Source: Siniperca chuatsi (lineage: Eukaryota; Chordata; Actinopteri; Centrarchiformes; Sinipercidae). From it: a DNA stretch of 64,000 nucleotides. Position 1 is the first letter of the stretch; each line of letters opens with the position of its first letter. The DNA is taken from the NCBI RefSeq assembly GCF_020085105.1, contig NC_058055.1, forward strand, positions 15,501,822 through 15,565,821, written 5' to 3'. Made by a program: the position numbers and the translations under genes. The notes beneath the pieces are model-generated. The model worked only from the letters and a program-made list of their open reading frames with translations, searched no databases and was not told where the DNA came from. Below are positions 15,001 to 23,800 of the stretch, one piece after another.

Positions 15001-15446
15001 AATTGCCTCTTGTTTACAGAAACCCCACAGGACCACCTGCATGTTTGTTATGCGTCAAGAAACCCAGAACAAAAACTGCAATTTCCTGTTTAGCACTTCA
15101 AAATAAAACAGTCCAATATTTTGTCATATTTTGTACCAACGCAATCACCACGACGACACGGATGAACAACTCAACTGGGTCATTTGAAGTGAAAGATATG
15201 CATTGATACATTTTCAAAACTGGAATGTACTCTGTGTATCGTTTTATTACATTGATAACTTTACTTTGAAGGCCAAATCGAAGCAACTTCCGGTGTTTTT
15301 CAGCCGGCCTGACGCAGTGTATCCAGCTTAATGCTAACGGTTTAGCTAACAGTAGCTGCCTCGGTAGGGCATTGATCCCACTTACCAAGCCAAAGAAGAA
15401 GCGCAGCGACCAGTTTGCATCCGTTAACCACATTATGGTGTGACAT
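19..15446 (-). CDS. b3glct: Beta-1,3-glucosyltransferase, 5' part of the gene (11 exons; continues past the left edge)
   Basis: Family role: an ER enzyme that adds glucose to O-fucose on thrombospondin type 1 repeats, giving Glc-beta1,3-Fuc. Exons, from the start codon: 15386-15446, 12607-12641, 12470-12509, 11673-11782, 5622-5698, 5375-5486, 5038-5174, 4828-4891, 4004-4120, 2775-2844, 19-132. All have AG/GT borders and their phases join without a break (937 nt, about 312 residues; the human protein has 498). Residues 1-21 form a hydrophobic signal sequence ([11 protein letters not shown]). Blocks close to the human protein as I recall it include [65 protein letters not shown] and [13 protein letters not shown]. 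The acidic catalytic motif and the C-terminus lie outside the window. Exons 2 and 3 are only 35 and 40 nt and are assigned by phase and position, since the N-terminus is poorly conserved; the rest is secure. Confidence 0.93.
1162..2700. mobile_element. Tol2-like hAT element, non-autonomous, in a b3glct intron
   Basis: The left end reads CAGTGGTGAAAAATA and the right end CTTCTTCCACCACTA, so the termini are inverted repeats of the CAGTGGTGGAA type. Flanking 8-mers CAGAATTT (1154-1161) and CAGAATAT (2701-2708) agree at 7 of 8 positions, as expected for an hAT 8-bp target duplication. Near the ends lie repeated ACTTTTACTT and AGTACTT motifs like the subterminal repeats of Tol2. The interior has no transposase frame and looks padded by other insertions. 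Related copies lie at about 15790-16510 and 51868-54802. Confidence 0.7.
4273..4312. repeat. Compound microsatellite (CT)n(CA)n
   Basis: A short CT run is followed by about 12 CA units in a b3glct intron. It is likely length-polymorphic. Confidence 0.95.
5739..5786. repeat. Imperfect (TG)n microsatellite
   Basis: A run of TG with CACG and CGTG interruptions, just upstream (minus strand) of the b3glct exon at 5622-5698. Confidence 0.9.
7313..7440 (+). repeat. Copy of a foldback-type repeat (single arm)
   Basis: This stretch shares the order TAGTCCCTCATTC, CAGGAGTGTTC, GTAGAAAAGGTTTCAGTCG, AAGACGTTTCGGCTCCCA and GGAAGTCATTCTCAATTG with 25018-25140. Here only one arm is present, with no palindrome after it. 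It lies in the long b3glct intron 5699-11672. Confidence 0.8.
7540..8080 (+). repeat. GCTAAC-rich teleost interspersed repeat
   Basis: It begins with an imperfect hairpin of GCTAACATCAGCATG-type arms around 7558-7615. It continues with repeated modules of the form 'GGGGATCACCAAA ... ATCCAT ... AATAGTTGTTGAGA' (copies near 7780-7865 and 7905-8020) and ends after GGACCAAAGCGCTGGACTGACC. The same modules occur at 63540-64000, and another part of what looks like the same family at 58134-58230. I see no coding frame. The family is common in spiny-rayed fish; I cannot name it. Confidence 0.75.
8770..8788. repeat. (CA)n microsatellite
   Basis: About nine CA units in a b3glct intron. Confidence 0.85.
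11394..11417. repeat. (AAAT)n microsatellite
   Basis: About six AAAT units in an AT-rich part of the b3glct intron 5699-11672. The rest of that intron outside the listed repeats shows nothing I recognise. Confidence 0.85.
12033..12290. repeat. Degraded fish MITE-like repeat interrupted by a LINE-type tail
   Basis: It starts AAAGGAATAGTTTGACAATT and ends with GCTAAGCTAAGCTAACTTG, both recurrent in teleost genomes. At about 12096-12152 it is interrupted by a segment (CATGTGTTGTAAAACGATAA ... ACCTTGTACCTTG) that recurs at 16167-16224, where it interrupts another repeat. The shared piece looks like a 5'-truncated retroposon tail. Confidence 0.6.
12985..13392 (+). mobile_element. Candidate solo LTR
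   Basis: The interval begins TGTTAT and ends ATAACA, an inverted TG...CA border as in LTRs. Inside, a TATAAGA motif lies near 13113 and an ATTAAA polyadenylation-like signal near 13342, followed by a short pyrimidine-rich stretch and GCCTCCGGCTTGACA. It is about 408 bp. I found no partner LTR or internal genes, and the flanks show no clear target duplication. Several overlapping open frames here look accidental. It lies in b3glct intron 1. Confidence 0.5.
13651..13862 (+). mobile_element. Left end of a TIR DNA transposon, truncated
   Basis: It starts CAGTGGTGTTAAAAAGTGTT and continues TGCCCCCTTCCTGATTTC and TTGTCACACTTAAATGTTTC, a sequence I recognise as a recurrent teleost DNA-transposon terminus. 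It stops in a perfect 11-bp inverted pair (13834-13844 and 13852-13862) and has no right end. Confidence 0.6.
14280..14470 (+). pseudogene. LINE reverse-transcriptase C-terminal fragment
   Basis: The plus-strand frame ending at 14470 contains [19 protein letters not shown] followed by [11 protein letters not shown]. This pattern (APRLWNSLP-x-x-IR ... SFK..LKT) is typical of the C-terminal end of fish non-LTR retrotransposon ORF2 proteins. The frame is only about 60 residues, has no upstream reverse transcriptase motifs, and is a 5'-truncated relic in b3glct intron 1. Confidence 0.75.
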
Positions 15447-15789
15447 GGTTCCCGTGGCTGCTGTTTTCTGTTTGAAATCACCGTCTTTTCATGGCGAACT
15501 GGAGAAATTGGTTAGCTACATTCCTGTACTGGCAGAACTGTGTTCGTCTGTATACAGTCTATGGTGCAGAGCTTTAGCGACCTTTAGCGGACACTAAATT
15601 ATTTGGTTACTACCATGACATACTGTAGCTCAGTACACCAGAATAATATTGTGTCCTGTCATTTTGATATAATATATAAAATACATAATGGAAGTTATAC
15701 TAACAGGCAAGTTTTTCCACGTTTAGCCACAGTAAATGATTCATTTTAAACCTACTCACACCTCAAAAGTAGTACAGTTTTATTTATGT

Positions 15790-16510
15790 GGGCCATAATA
15801 AGTACACTTTTGAGGTACTTAAGTAGCCTATTGCTATTTTCTTTATAGCTCTACTCTACTACGTTACATTTCAAAGACAAATATTGTACTATTTACTACG
15901 CTACAGACAGCTAGGCTATAGTTAATAGTTACCTAGAAGATAATGATTTTCTTTTTATGTGAAGATGGACACCATATTATCATCACTATTCTCTAAAAAT
16001 GCGCTGCAGAATCATTTCCTGGGTGTATAGTGCAGGCTATGTATATAAATAGCTGTTTACATTGTTGAATTTAATTTAATTTATTTTATATATTACCCTA
16101 TCTTAGTATGAATTGAATTATCTGTTATGTTCTAGCTCTGTGTGTAGCATTAAGGGACTACAAACTTTCATTTCATTATACAGCCTTGTGTTGTAAAATG
16201 ATAAATACATTACCTTGTACCTTGTAAGTTCAAATATGATTGTCTGATGAATATATATTAGACTACCCAACAGCATATAATATAAAGTAGTTAATTTAAT
16301 TATAAATTAGCTCCACCTTGACCAGATACAACATTAAAATGCTGCTTGCATATTGGTTTATCAGTTATAATAATCCAGTATTATAGGATCATATAACACT
16401 GACATTCTGCTGCCTAATGAGTATTTTAAGTACATTGTATTGATGTTATTTTACATGGTGGTGTTGCTAATTTTACATTCTAAAGTATCAGATTTTTTCT
16501 CCCAGCACTG
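15790..16510 (+). mobile_element. Degraded Tol2/hAT-like repeat
   Basis: It shares blocks with the other copies in the window: TGAGGTACTTAAGTAG, CTCTACTCTACTACGTTACA, AGCTCCACCTTGACCAGAT and a worn right end AAGTATCAGATTTTTTCTCC followed by CAGCACTG. A LINE-type tail is inserted at 16167-16224. The left terminus could not be placed exactly. Confidence 0.5.
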
Positions 16511-17798
16511 ATGTCTATTTATATGAGATTTATATTTATATGGAAACTTATAAAACAGTATAGTAAAGATTAGACTACATTGCTTCAGGTCTCCAGTCTA
16601 CAAATAGGGCTTTTATCTACAACTATACCGTTTCACCTACACAATGTGCTATATGAACATGCAGCTTTTTTTTCTCTGTCTGTGAAAACTGCGTATTGTG
16701 TGATATGTTACACTCATGTCTCTGTGTGGATGATGTTGACGCTGTGGACTGAGCTGTACCAAAAACAAGCTCCACTGACCTGAGGCATGGGTTCATTAAA
16801 GTGAAGTCATTTACTTTTATATTATTTGACTTTTAAAGGACAAAACAACAATGCAGCAGAGGAGTCCATGAGCTTAGACAACATATTCATCTCTGCTTGC
16901 AGCGTGATGCCTCCCATTCAGCCTTTTGGTTTTTCCTTATCTACGAACCATACAACAGTTTTAAAATATCCATTATTTGCGTTGTTTATAAGTAGGAAGC
17001 ACCATAATCAGAATCAGAAATACTTTATAACATCTGCACATGACTGATAGATGCCAGTCTTTTACACACACACACACAAATTAAAATTGTCATTATCATG
17101 GCAGAAGTCTGGGTTGTGCCATAAAGTTATTTTTCCACAAACCTCCACAATCCACTGACTTAAATCTCTGTACTGATCTGAGAGCAGCTAAGGCCAAACT
17201 GAACTTTTATGAGCTTTACAGAGGTTGTGTTGTTGGAGAGGGATAATGTATTGCTTTAGATTGTGCACATGTTGGTGATATTGTGTCTCTGTCCTTCACA
17301 TACAATGTATTACAGGGCAAACCATTATGGTTTATTGTTCCTTATAAGGTATTGTTTACAGTCTCACATGAGGAACAGGTGTCCAGAAAGGAGTCTGAAA
17401 GCATGTTTTTTGTTGTAGGCCATGCAGACTGGTGGCGACATCCAGAACAAATGAGTCAACTGTCTCCTGACCACGCAGCCTAAACATGGACGTCTTGGCC
17501 ACAAAGATTAAACAGGATGGTATTTGTAACCGCAGCTGTGAGTGTTCACATTTTTGTGGGGATATAGTGAACTGTGTGGAAATAAATCCAAATGTGAGAG
17601 ACGGGCTGCTATAATTCACTCTAACACAACTGGGTCACTTTATCTGAAGACTCAGAATTTACCAGTGTTTCAAATTAGGTGCTGTACTTTTCCTTCAAGG
17701 GTTCAAATGTCCCCCTGCTGTTATTATTGTGCTTCCCATAAAGTCGTAGGCTACATTCCAGCGTTATTAGTCTTCAAGTCTCAACAAAATTAAACAAT

Positions 17799-17804
<6 letters not shown>

Positions 17805-17862
<58 letters not shown>
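17805..17862. repeat. (TA)n microsatellite
   Basis: About 29 TA units followed by a short TACA run, between b3glct and medag. Confidence 0.97.
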
Positions 17863-17866
<4 letters not shown>

Positions 17867-18987
17867 CATACACAGTATATATAGACTTTCTTATTCATTG
17901 ATTTGTTTTACTTGTTTATTTATAATTATCATTTACTTAGTTGCTTACTTATGTATGCGTTATGTATGCATGTATGTATGTGTATTTGGAAGAGCCTTGA
18001 TCAGTTAATAAAGTCCTCAGAAGTATATTTGGAAGAGCTGTCACACCCGATGGGTCATGGATAATGAAACAGGAAGTAAATACAATTGCCTTCAAAATAA
18101 AAACGCGATTGTTACTTTTTTGGGGGGTGACAACAACATTAATGGAAAACATTAGATATCTGAGACATTACCGATATGTATGTATATTTTTTAATTCAGA
18201 CACCATGTCAACCAAGTAGATAATCTGTTACATCTGCAAAGCACAATCTTGAAATTAGCAACATCCCCCCGAATATGGTCTTTATCTTTACGTTTGTACT
18301 TTGCTATCGTTACAATTATTTTCTCAATTAATTTATTATTTGTTTGCTCAATTAAATGGAAATAGTGGAAAAAGACCAATAACAATTTTTTAGAGCCAAG
18401 GTCATGTCTTAAAAATGTCTTGCTTTGTCTGAGCAACAGTCCAAAACCATATTCACAATTATATAAACTAGGCATTTTTACTTGATAAATGACTTTTACA
18501 ATTAATACGTTCTCAGTCGACTAAAAGATTAATTGACTACTCATATCACATCAGGACTAGGCTACTACTAACACTTTATAATACAGCCCACGTTTTAGAG
18601 TGTAACTTTAGCCAACCATGCAATTTCCCTGAATGTACGGTGTAACTTCCTCGTACTGATAAAATACTTACCTGTTGTTGTTACTCCCTTGTTCCTCGTT
18701 GTTTTGTTTACTTCGACTATACCTAAATTTAAGTAGGAACCGGAAAGGATTTTATATGTAGACATAGGCTACGGATTCATACGAGAAAGTGTAAGTTTTA
18801 AATCGAGGGTTGTAATATAAAGTGTTACCGATAAATGACTTAAACGACCAAGCGACAACACATCAAGTATTCCTAGTGAGGGGATTTATTTTGGCCAAAG
18901 GTGACCGGAAGTCTTATTGTGTAACCATATCTACCTTGACAGTGGTTGGACCTTATTAAAGCTGCAGACTTGAGTCAGATAATTTAA

Positions 18988-19006
18988 GCAGCAGCAGCAG
19001 CAGCAG
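18988..19006 (+). repeat. (GCA)6 in the medag 5' leader
   Basis: A GCA/CAG triplet run 27-45 bases before the medag start codon, probably in the 5' UTR. Confidence 0.8.
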
Positions 19007-19032
19007 GACTCACTGGAGAAAAGCGTGACACC

Positions 19033-20540
19033 ATGAAGAAAAACAAAGCGTCCTACAGCAGGATGAGAGCGATGAGAGCGACAGAAGTAGAAGAGTTCTT
19101 GAGAAAACCTCCGGCCGGTTTCTCCGTGGAGGTCCTCGGTTCGGGTTACCGAGTCCACAGCGATCCCGAGAAGAGCCTGGTGCTCATCGATGACTTCGAG
19201 TCCTGCAGAGGAAAAATAGTTTTCCAGAACTCGCTGGGAAGGTGAGAGTAAAGTCGACTGCATGGGAATGCTGAGGCATTGGGGGTTGCCATTTACCTCA
19301 CTTGTATAAATACACGCATATATTTATACACATATCTAAACAAACTCACATGTCTGATTTGATTTCCAAAACAGGAAAGCTAAAATGCACAATCTATGGG
19401 AGTACACCAGCATGAGGAAGAGTCTGTTGTCCAAGCGGATCTATCTGCTGATGTCTGCCTGCGAAGAAAACCTTTCAGCGACTAACAAACAGGCAGCTAA
19501 TGAAGCCAGAGGTAACCTGAACTGTCCAATTTGTGTGTAATTACACTGAAATAATTACACAGTGAAAAAAGACATGGTCCTCAAAGGCACCACTGGCATT
19601 TTAGTTTGCACAAAATAGCATTTTTGAACCCAGCGTGTACTTTACAGCTCTAGGCTGCTTAGGTGGGTCGTGCAATTTGGTGTTATGGGTGACTCATCTT
19701 GGCCTCCAAACTTTGCAATGGGTGGAGTAGAGAGATTACAATGGCAGCACAGTGCTTATGCCACATGACAACCTGTTTTTCTGCACTTTTCTCCTTTCTG
19801 TCTTCTTCCCTGTTTTCCTCATGAATTATCTTCATCCCTGTATGTATCAGTGCTGCAGCAGTACGTGGTGTCCATTGACGGCAACGATCCTTTCATCAAG
19901 TGGCAGATGGAGAGAGGCCTGGACTGGACCATCACCTCTGTTGCTGGGGAAAGCTACAGGGTGGATGTAAGCAGGACTTTATGGTTTTTCTGTCAATTAG
20001 ATGTTGTTCTGTATGGTCCAGGAGTTACTGTATTTTTGTGATTATTTGTTGATTTTGGTATTGAATGTGACTTTTCCTTATATCAGATTGACTTGACTGA
20101 ACTACTGGAGAGCTGGGCAGCAAAAAACATCCACATCATAACTGATAAACTAACAAAAGTCAAACCTGTGTGGAGAGACGCCTCCTTCACCCTCAAATAC
20201 TATTCTGATGCCCTATTTGACTTCCCACACTGGTTTGGCTTCAGCAAAAGAAAATTTAAGGCAAGTGTCTCTTATTCTTCTTATTACATGTTGATATTAA
20301 TCTTAACATTTTCTGTTCATTGTCAGTGTGCATAGGCACTTGTCTAACTTGTCTTTTCTCAAATCTGTTACCATTAAAGTTGAGGCAGACATGAGCCAGC
20401 AGTGGATGACGTTTTTTGATGGAGTCTGGGTCTTTTTCCTCAAGAAAGTTTCTCGAGCAACAGACAAATGGTTGCCAGGTGAAGGATCAGCTTACCTCCT
20501 GGGACTGCAGGAACTACCTTATAATCGCCATTGGGTCTAG
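19033..20540 (+). CDS. medag: Mesenteric estrogen-dependent adipogenesis protein-like (medag), 5 exons
   Basis: In mammals MEDAG is a cytoplasmic protein that promotes fat-cell differentiation; its biochemistry is unknown. Exons: 19033-19241, 19375-19511, 19851-19966, then 20087-20264 and 20380-20540 (preferred). The first three junctions have clean AG/GT borders and matching phases. Identification rests on two blocks that resemble human MEDAG as I recall it: MERGLDWTITSVAGESYR (human QGMDMVISSVIGESYR) and YSDALFDFPHWFGFS (human KADALFDFFYWFGLS), and on its place next to alox5ap. The N-terminus is not obviously similar. The preferred last intron uses a weak CAA/GTGTCT donor but keeps the frame and gives about 266 residues (human 303). 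An alternative GC donor after 20260 (AAG/GCAAGT) joined to the acceptor at 20379 would end the protein five codons later. No clear signal peptide or membrane segment is seen. Confidence 0.75.
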
Positions 20541-20726
20541 ATGTTTCAGTGGGTGGAAACCACTGACAAGGAAATTCTGAATTCCATGAAGATTATTTTT
20601 AAAGGTGGGGGGGTTGCCATTTACCTCACTTGATTATGAGGGGTTGAAGGGGTCAAATCTCTTAATACAGAATCAAAGTTTTATAGACTTTTGTACTTAA
20701 GAATCAACATTTGTTCATGAGAAGTT

Positions 20727-20732
20727 TTTATT
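20727..20732 (-). terminator. Probable alox5ap polyadenylation signal
   Basis: AATAAA on the minus strand (TTTATT on plus), 131 bases after the alox5ap stop codon. Confidence 0.55.
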
Positions 20733-20751
20733 TTTTAGCAAACTCAAATAC

Positions 20752-20757
20752 AATAAA
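20752..20757 (+). terminator. Probable medag polyadenylation signal
   Basis: AATAAA on the plus strand, about 210 bases after the medag stop codon. It lies beyond the minus-strand alox5ap signal, so the two 3' ends may overlap. Confidence 0.55.
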
Positions 20758-20862
20758 TGCTCTTTTAGAAAACACAGAGTTTTACTTCAGTTTCATACAG
20801 GTCTCACCAGTTAAGAGATAAATCTGGGGAAGTGTTGTTGCCATTATGTGACCCACACTGGA

Positions 20863-23800
20863 CTAAGGGAGGAGGAGAAGAGCAGATGCAGCGCTGGTGA
20901 TGGTTTCTACGTATTCTTTATAGTTGCTGCCATAGTAGTGCGTCAGCAGATAGTTGAAGGTGCCCACAATACACATCAGGAACAGGAAGAAGATGACGCG
21001 TTTTCCAAACAGGTAGCCCGGGGTGCTACAAAGACATGTGGAAGAAACGTTAGTTAGACCATGCCTCTACACACACAAAGAACATACGTAGATTGCTTGT
21101 GTTCATTTACCTTTGAGAGGTTTGTCCCATGTATCCAACAAAGTACTTCTGCCTGACTACAAGATAGATGATCCCGGCAAAGGCAGCAGGAGCTTCAAAC
21201 AGATGACAGAAGAAAAAAAAATTATCTTGTATATAACCTCTATGTGGTTCCATAAGAAACTATATGGCCAAAAGTATATGGACACCCCTGTCCTCTTTTG
21301 GTCTAGGGCTGTTTAATGGTTTGGGCTAGGCTCCTTTTTTCTTTTTTTTTTTTTTTTTTTTTACCAGTTAATGGAAGTCTTAATGACAGAGCATACAATG
21401 ATATTTCACACAACAGTGTGCTTCTATCATGTGGCAATGTGACCCACACAGAATGTCGTTTTTATTTGTGATCTTATCGTGTTAGTTGTGAGTAAACTCT
21501 GCAGTGTAGCCCATTAAACATGGCTGCCAGCGAAGCTCTCAGATAATGGCCAGTATGTTTTCCTTTGCAAGTAGAAAGGTCTCTTGTTAAAGTGGATTAA
21601 ATAAGTGTTAACGTATGCTTAAAGGGCTGCTGCTGATAAACTGTAGTGTATAAAAGGTTAACATTCCTGAAAAAAATAGTGGTGAAACAGTGTACATGTG
21701 ACCTTAGTTTGAGTTAAATATACAGTATTTTTACCATTTGCCCATGAAGTGAAGTCCATGAAGAAATGGTTTTCCGAGGTTAGTGGCCTGCCCTGACCTC
21801 AATGAATGAATTTGGGACTCTAACTGTGAGCCGGGTCTGATCGTCGTACGTCAATGCCTGAAATTGTTCATGCTCTTGTGTCTGAATGGGAACAAATGCC
21901 TGCAGCCAGGCACCAAAACATTATGTGGAAAACATTCTCTGAAGAGCGGAGGCTGATATAGCAGCATATTAATGCCCAAGGTTTTGAAATGAGATGTTTA
22001 ACAATCATGTACTGTATGGTTGTGTTGCTCAAAGGTCCACATACTTTGAGCCGTATAGTGTTAAATGTTTCTATAAGCGCAGTTCTAAATTTGCTGCTTC
22101 TCAAACATTGGTAAAGAAGTCACCTATACATAAATCAGACATCTATAGATCAAAAACTACTCTTAAATGTCTGCCTGTCTTTCCTCAGTTGAATTTACGT
22201 GATAATTTAAGTAATAAGAGTACAAAAGTGTGACTGTCTCGTTTACAGTAACTGATTAATGATTACCTTGACTGAGGCACAGACCGGCACACCACATCAC
22301 TGCCAGGAAAGTGGGATAAGCATCCATGCAGTTACGACTGGAAGAAGCGTTAATAAAAACTGTTAGCACATTTCAAGGAAGTTGCATGCAATGAGACACT
22401 ATGAAGCAATCCGCCAATCTGTTACTGACTGCATGGTCAACTGATGCTGAACCCTTTTTTCTATGGCTGTTTGGAAATGTTTTGAAACTGCAGAGCAGAA
22501 GTGGCTGTGAAAAAGGTATAAAACAGTGTATGAGCTACAAAACCCAGTTTGGCTTTCTGAGTGTTGGTGGAACAAAGTTGAAATGGTAAGCCAGGAAAAA
22601 CTGAGTCCACATTCAGTCAGCACACACTGGCTGTTGCAATAAATTGCAATAATCGGTACAGTATGTTGCACAGAACCATGTCTGTCAAACCTTTTCCAGT
22701 CTCACACACGTCAGGAGAGTTATCCAAAAAACACCATACCTCAGAACAGTGGTTCTCAACCAAGATCTATCAAGATAAATGTGAGGGGTCACGAGCTGAT
22801 TTGTTACACAATTATTTGCATATTTTTTCTGACTTTTTGCAATTTCCTTGTGAAACACTGGATACTTTTACATCTTTTACCCCTAAATTAAACAACCTAA
22901 AAAGTCTTTGGCTGAACTGCTCACAACTCATGTCCACACTAAGGCCATAACCTCTGATTAGGGGTCCCATGTACACACGTATAAAATAAAGGTGCTAACT
23001 AGAACCACATAAGGTTCTTTGGCTTGTCCCCATAGGAGAACCCTGTTTGATTCCTGGTAGAACCATTTATAAAGATTTCACCTGGAACCCTTTCAGAGGG
23101 TTCTACCTAGAACCTAGAACACCCATCATAGTGTTTTCCCACCAAATTAGCTCTGGTTCTTGAACTGGTTCTGTTCAAGATTCTTGGATTCTTGGTGCTA
23201 TCTAGGGAACCAGCCCGCGTTTCTGCCAGTTTTGAGCGGAACCATTGTAATAAAAGATGTGTCAACAGAGGGCATTACACAATGCACAGCAATCTGTAGA
23301 ATATCACACACCAACTTTGTTTTGCAAGGAAAACCTGCTATTTTTTGGTTCCAGCTGGGAACCAACTTTTCAGGTTCCAAACAAATATATATTTGGTCGA
23401 AATGCTGCGAACGGTTCAAAATTAGGTCCACAAACCAGAACAGAGCCGATTCCGTGCTGGTGGAAATGGCCTATCAGAGGTTCTACAGAGAACTCTTCTA
23501 TGGTGTAATGGTTCCACCCAGAACCCTCTCTGGGGGTTCTATCGAGAACCTTTTCACCTTCTAAGGGGGCAAACAAGAACCTACCCAGGGGGTTCTACCA
23601 AGAACCCTTTTATATTCCAAAGGCCTTATCTAGATGAAATGCACTATTACCTTCTATTCTATACCTTATACCATATTATTATTATCAGCCGGTTAACCCA
23701 CTTGGTACTTCACACTTATTTTATTTTATACTTATACCCACTTGGTACTTCATTTATTTTCTGACCTGTATTACAGTGTTATATTTTTGCTAGTACTTCT

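Larger units (their letters stand above)
15447..18960. other. Intergenic region between b3glct and medag (divergent promoters)
   Basis: The two genes point away from each other. I found no coding exon on either strand; open frames here are short and lack family features. Contents: a degraded Tol2/hAT-like repeat (about 15790-16510), a short CA run near 17065, and (TA)n at 17805-17862. In the human map TEX26 and HSPH1 lie in the equivalent interval; I see no trace of either. Confidence 0.7.

Noticed and set aside
15098..15481. 127-codon minus-strand frame
   Set aside because: It overlaps b3glct exon 1 in the wrong frame; the true start exon is 15386-15446 with a donor at 15385.
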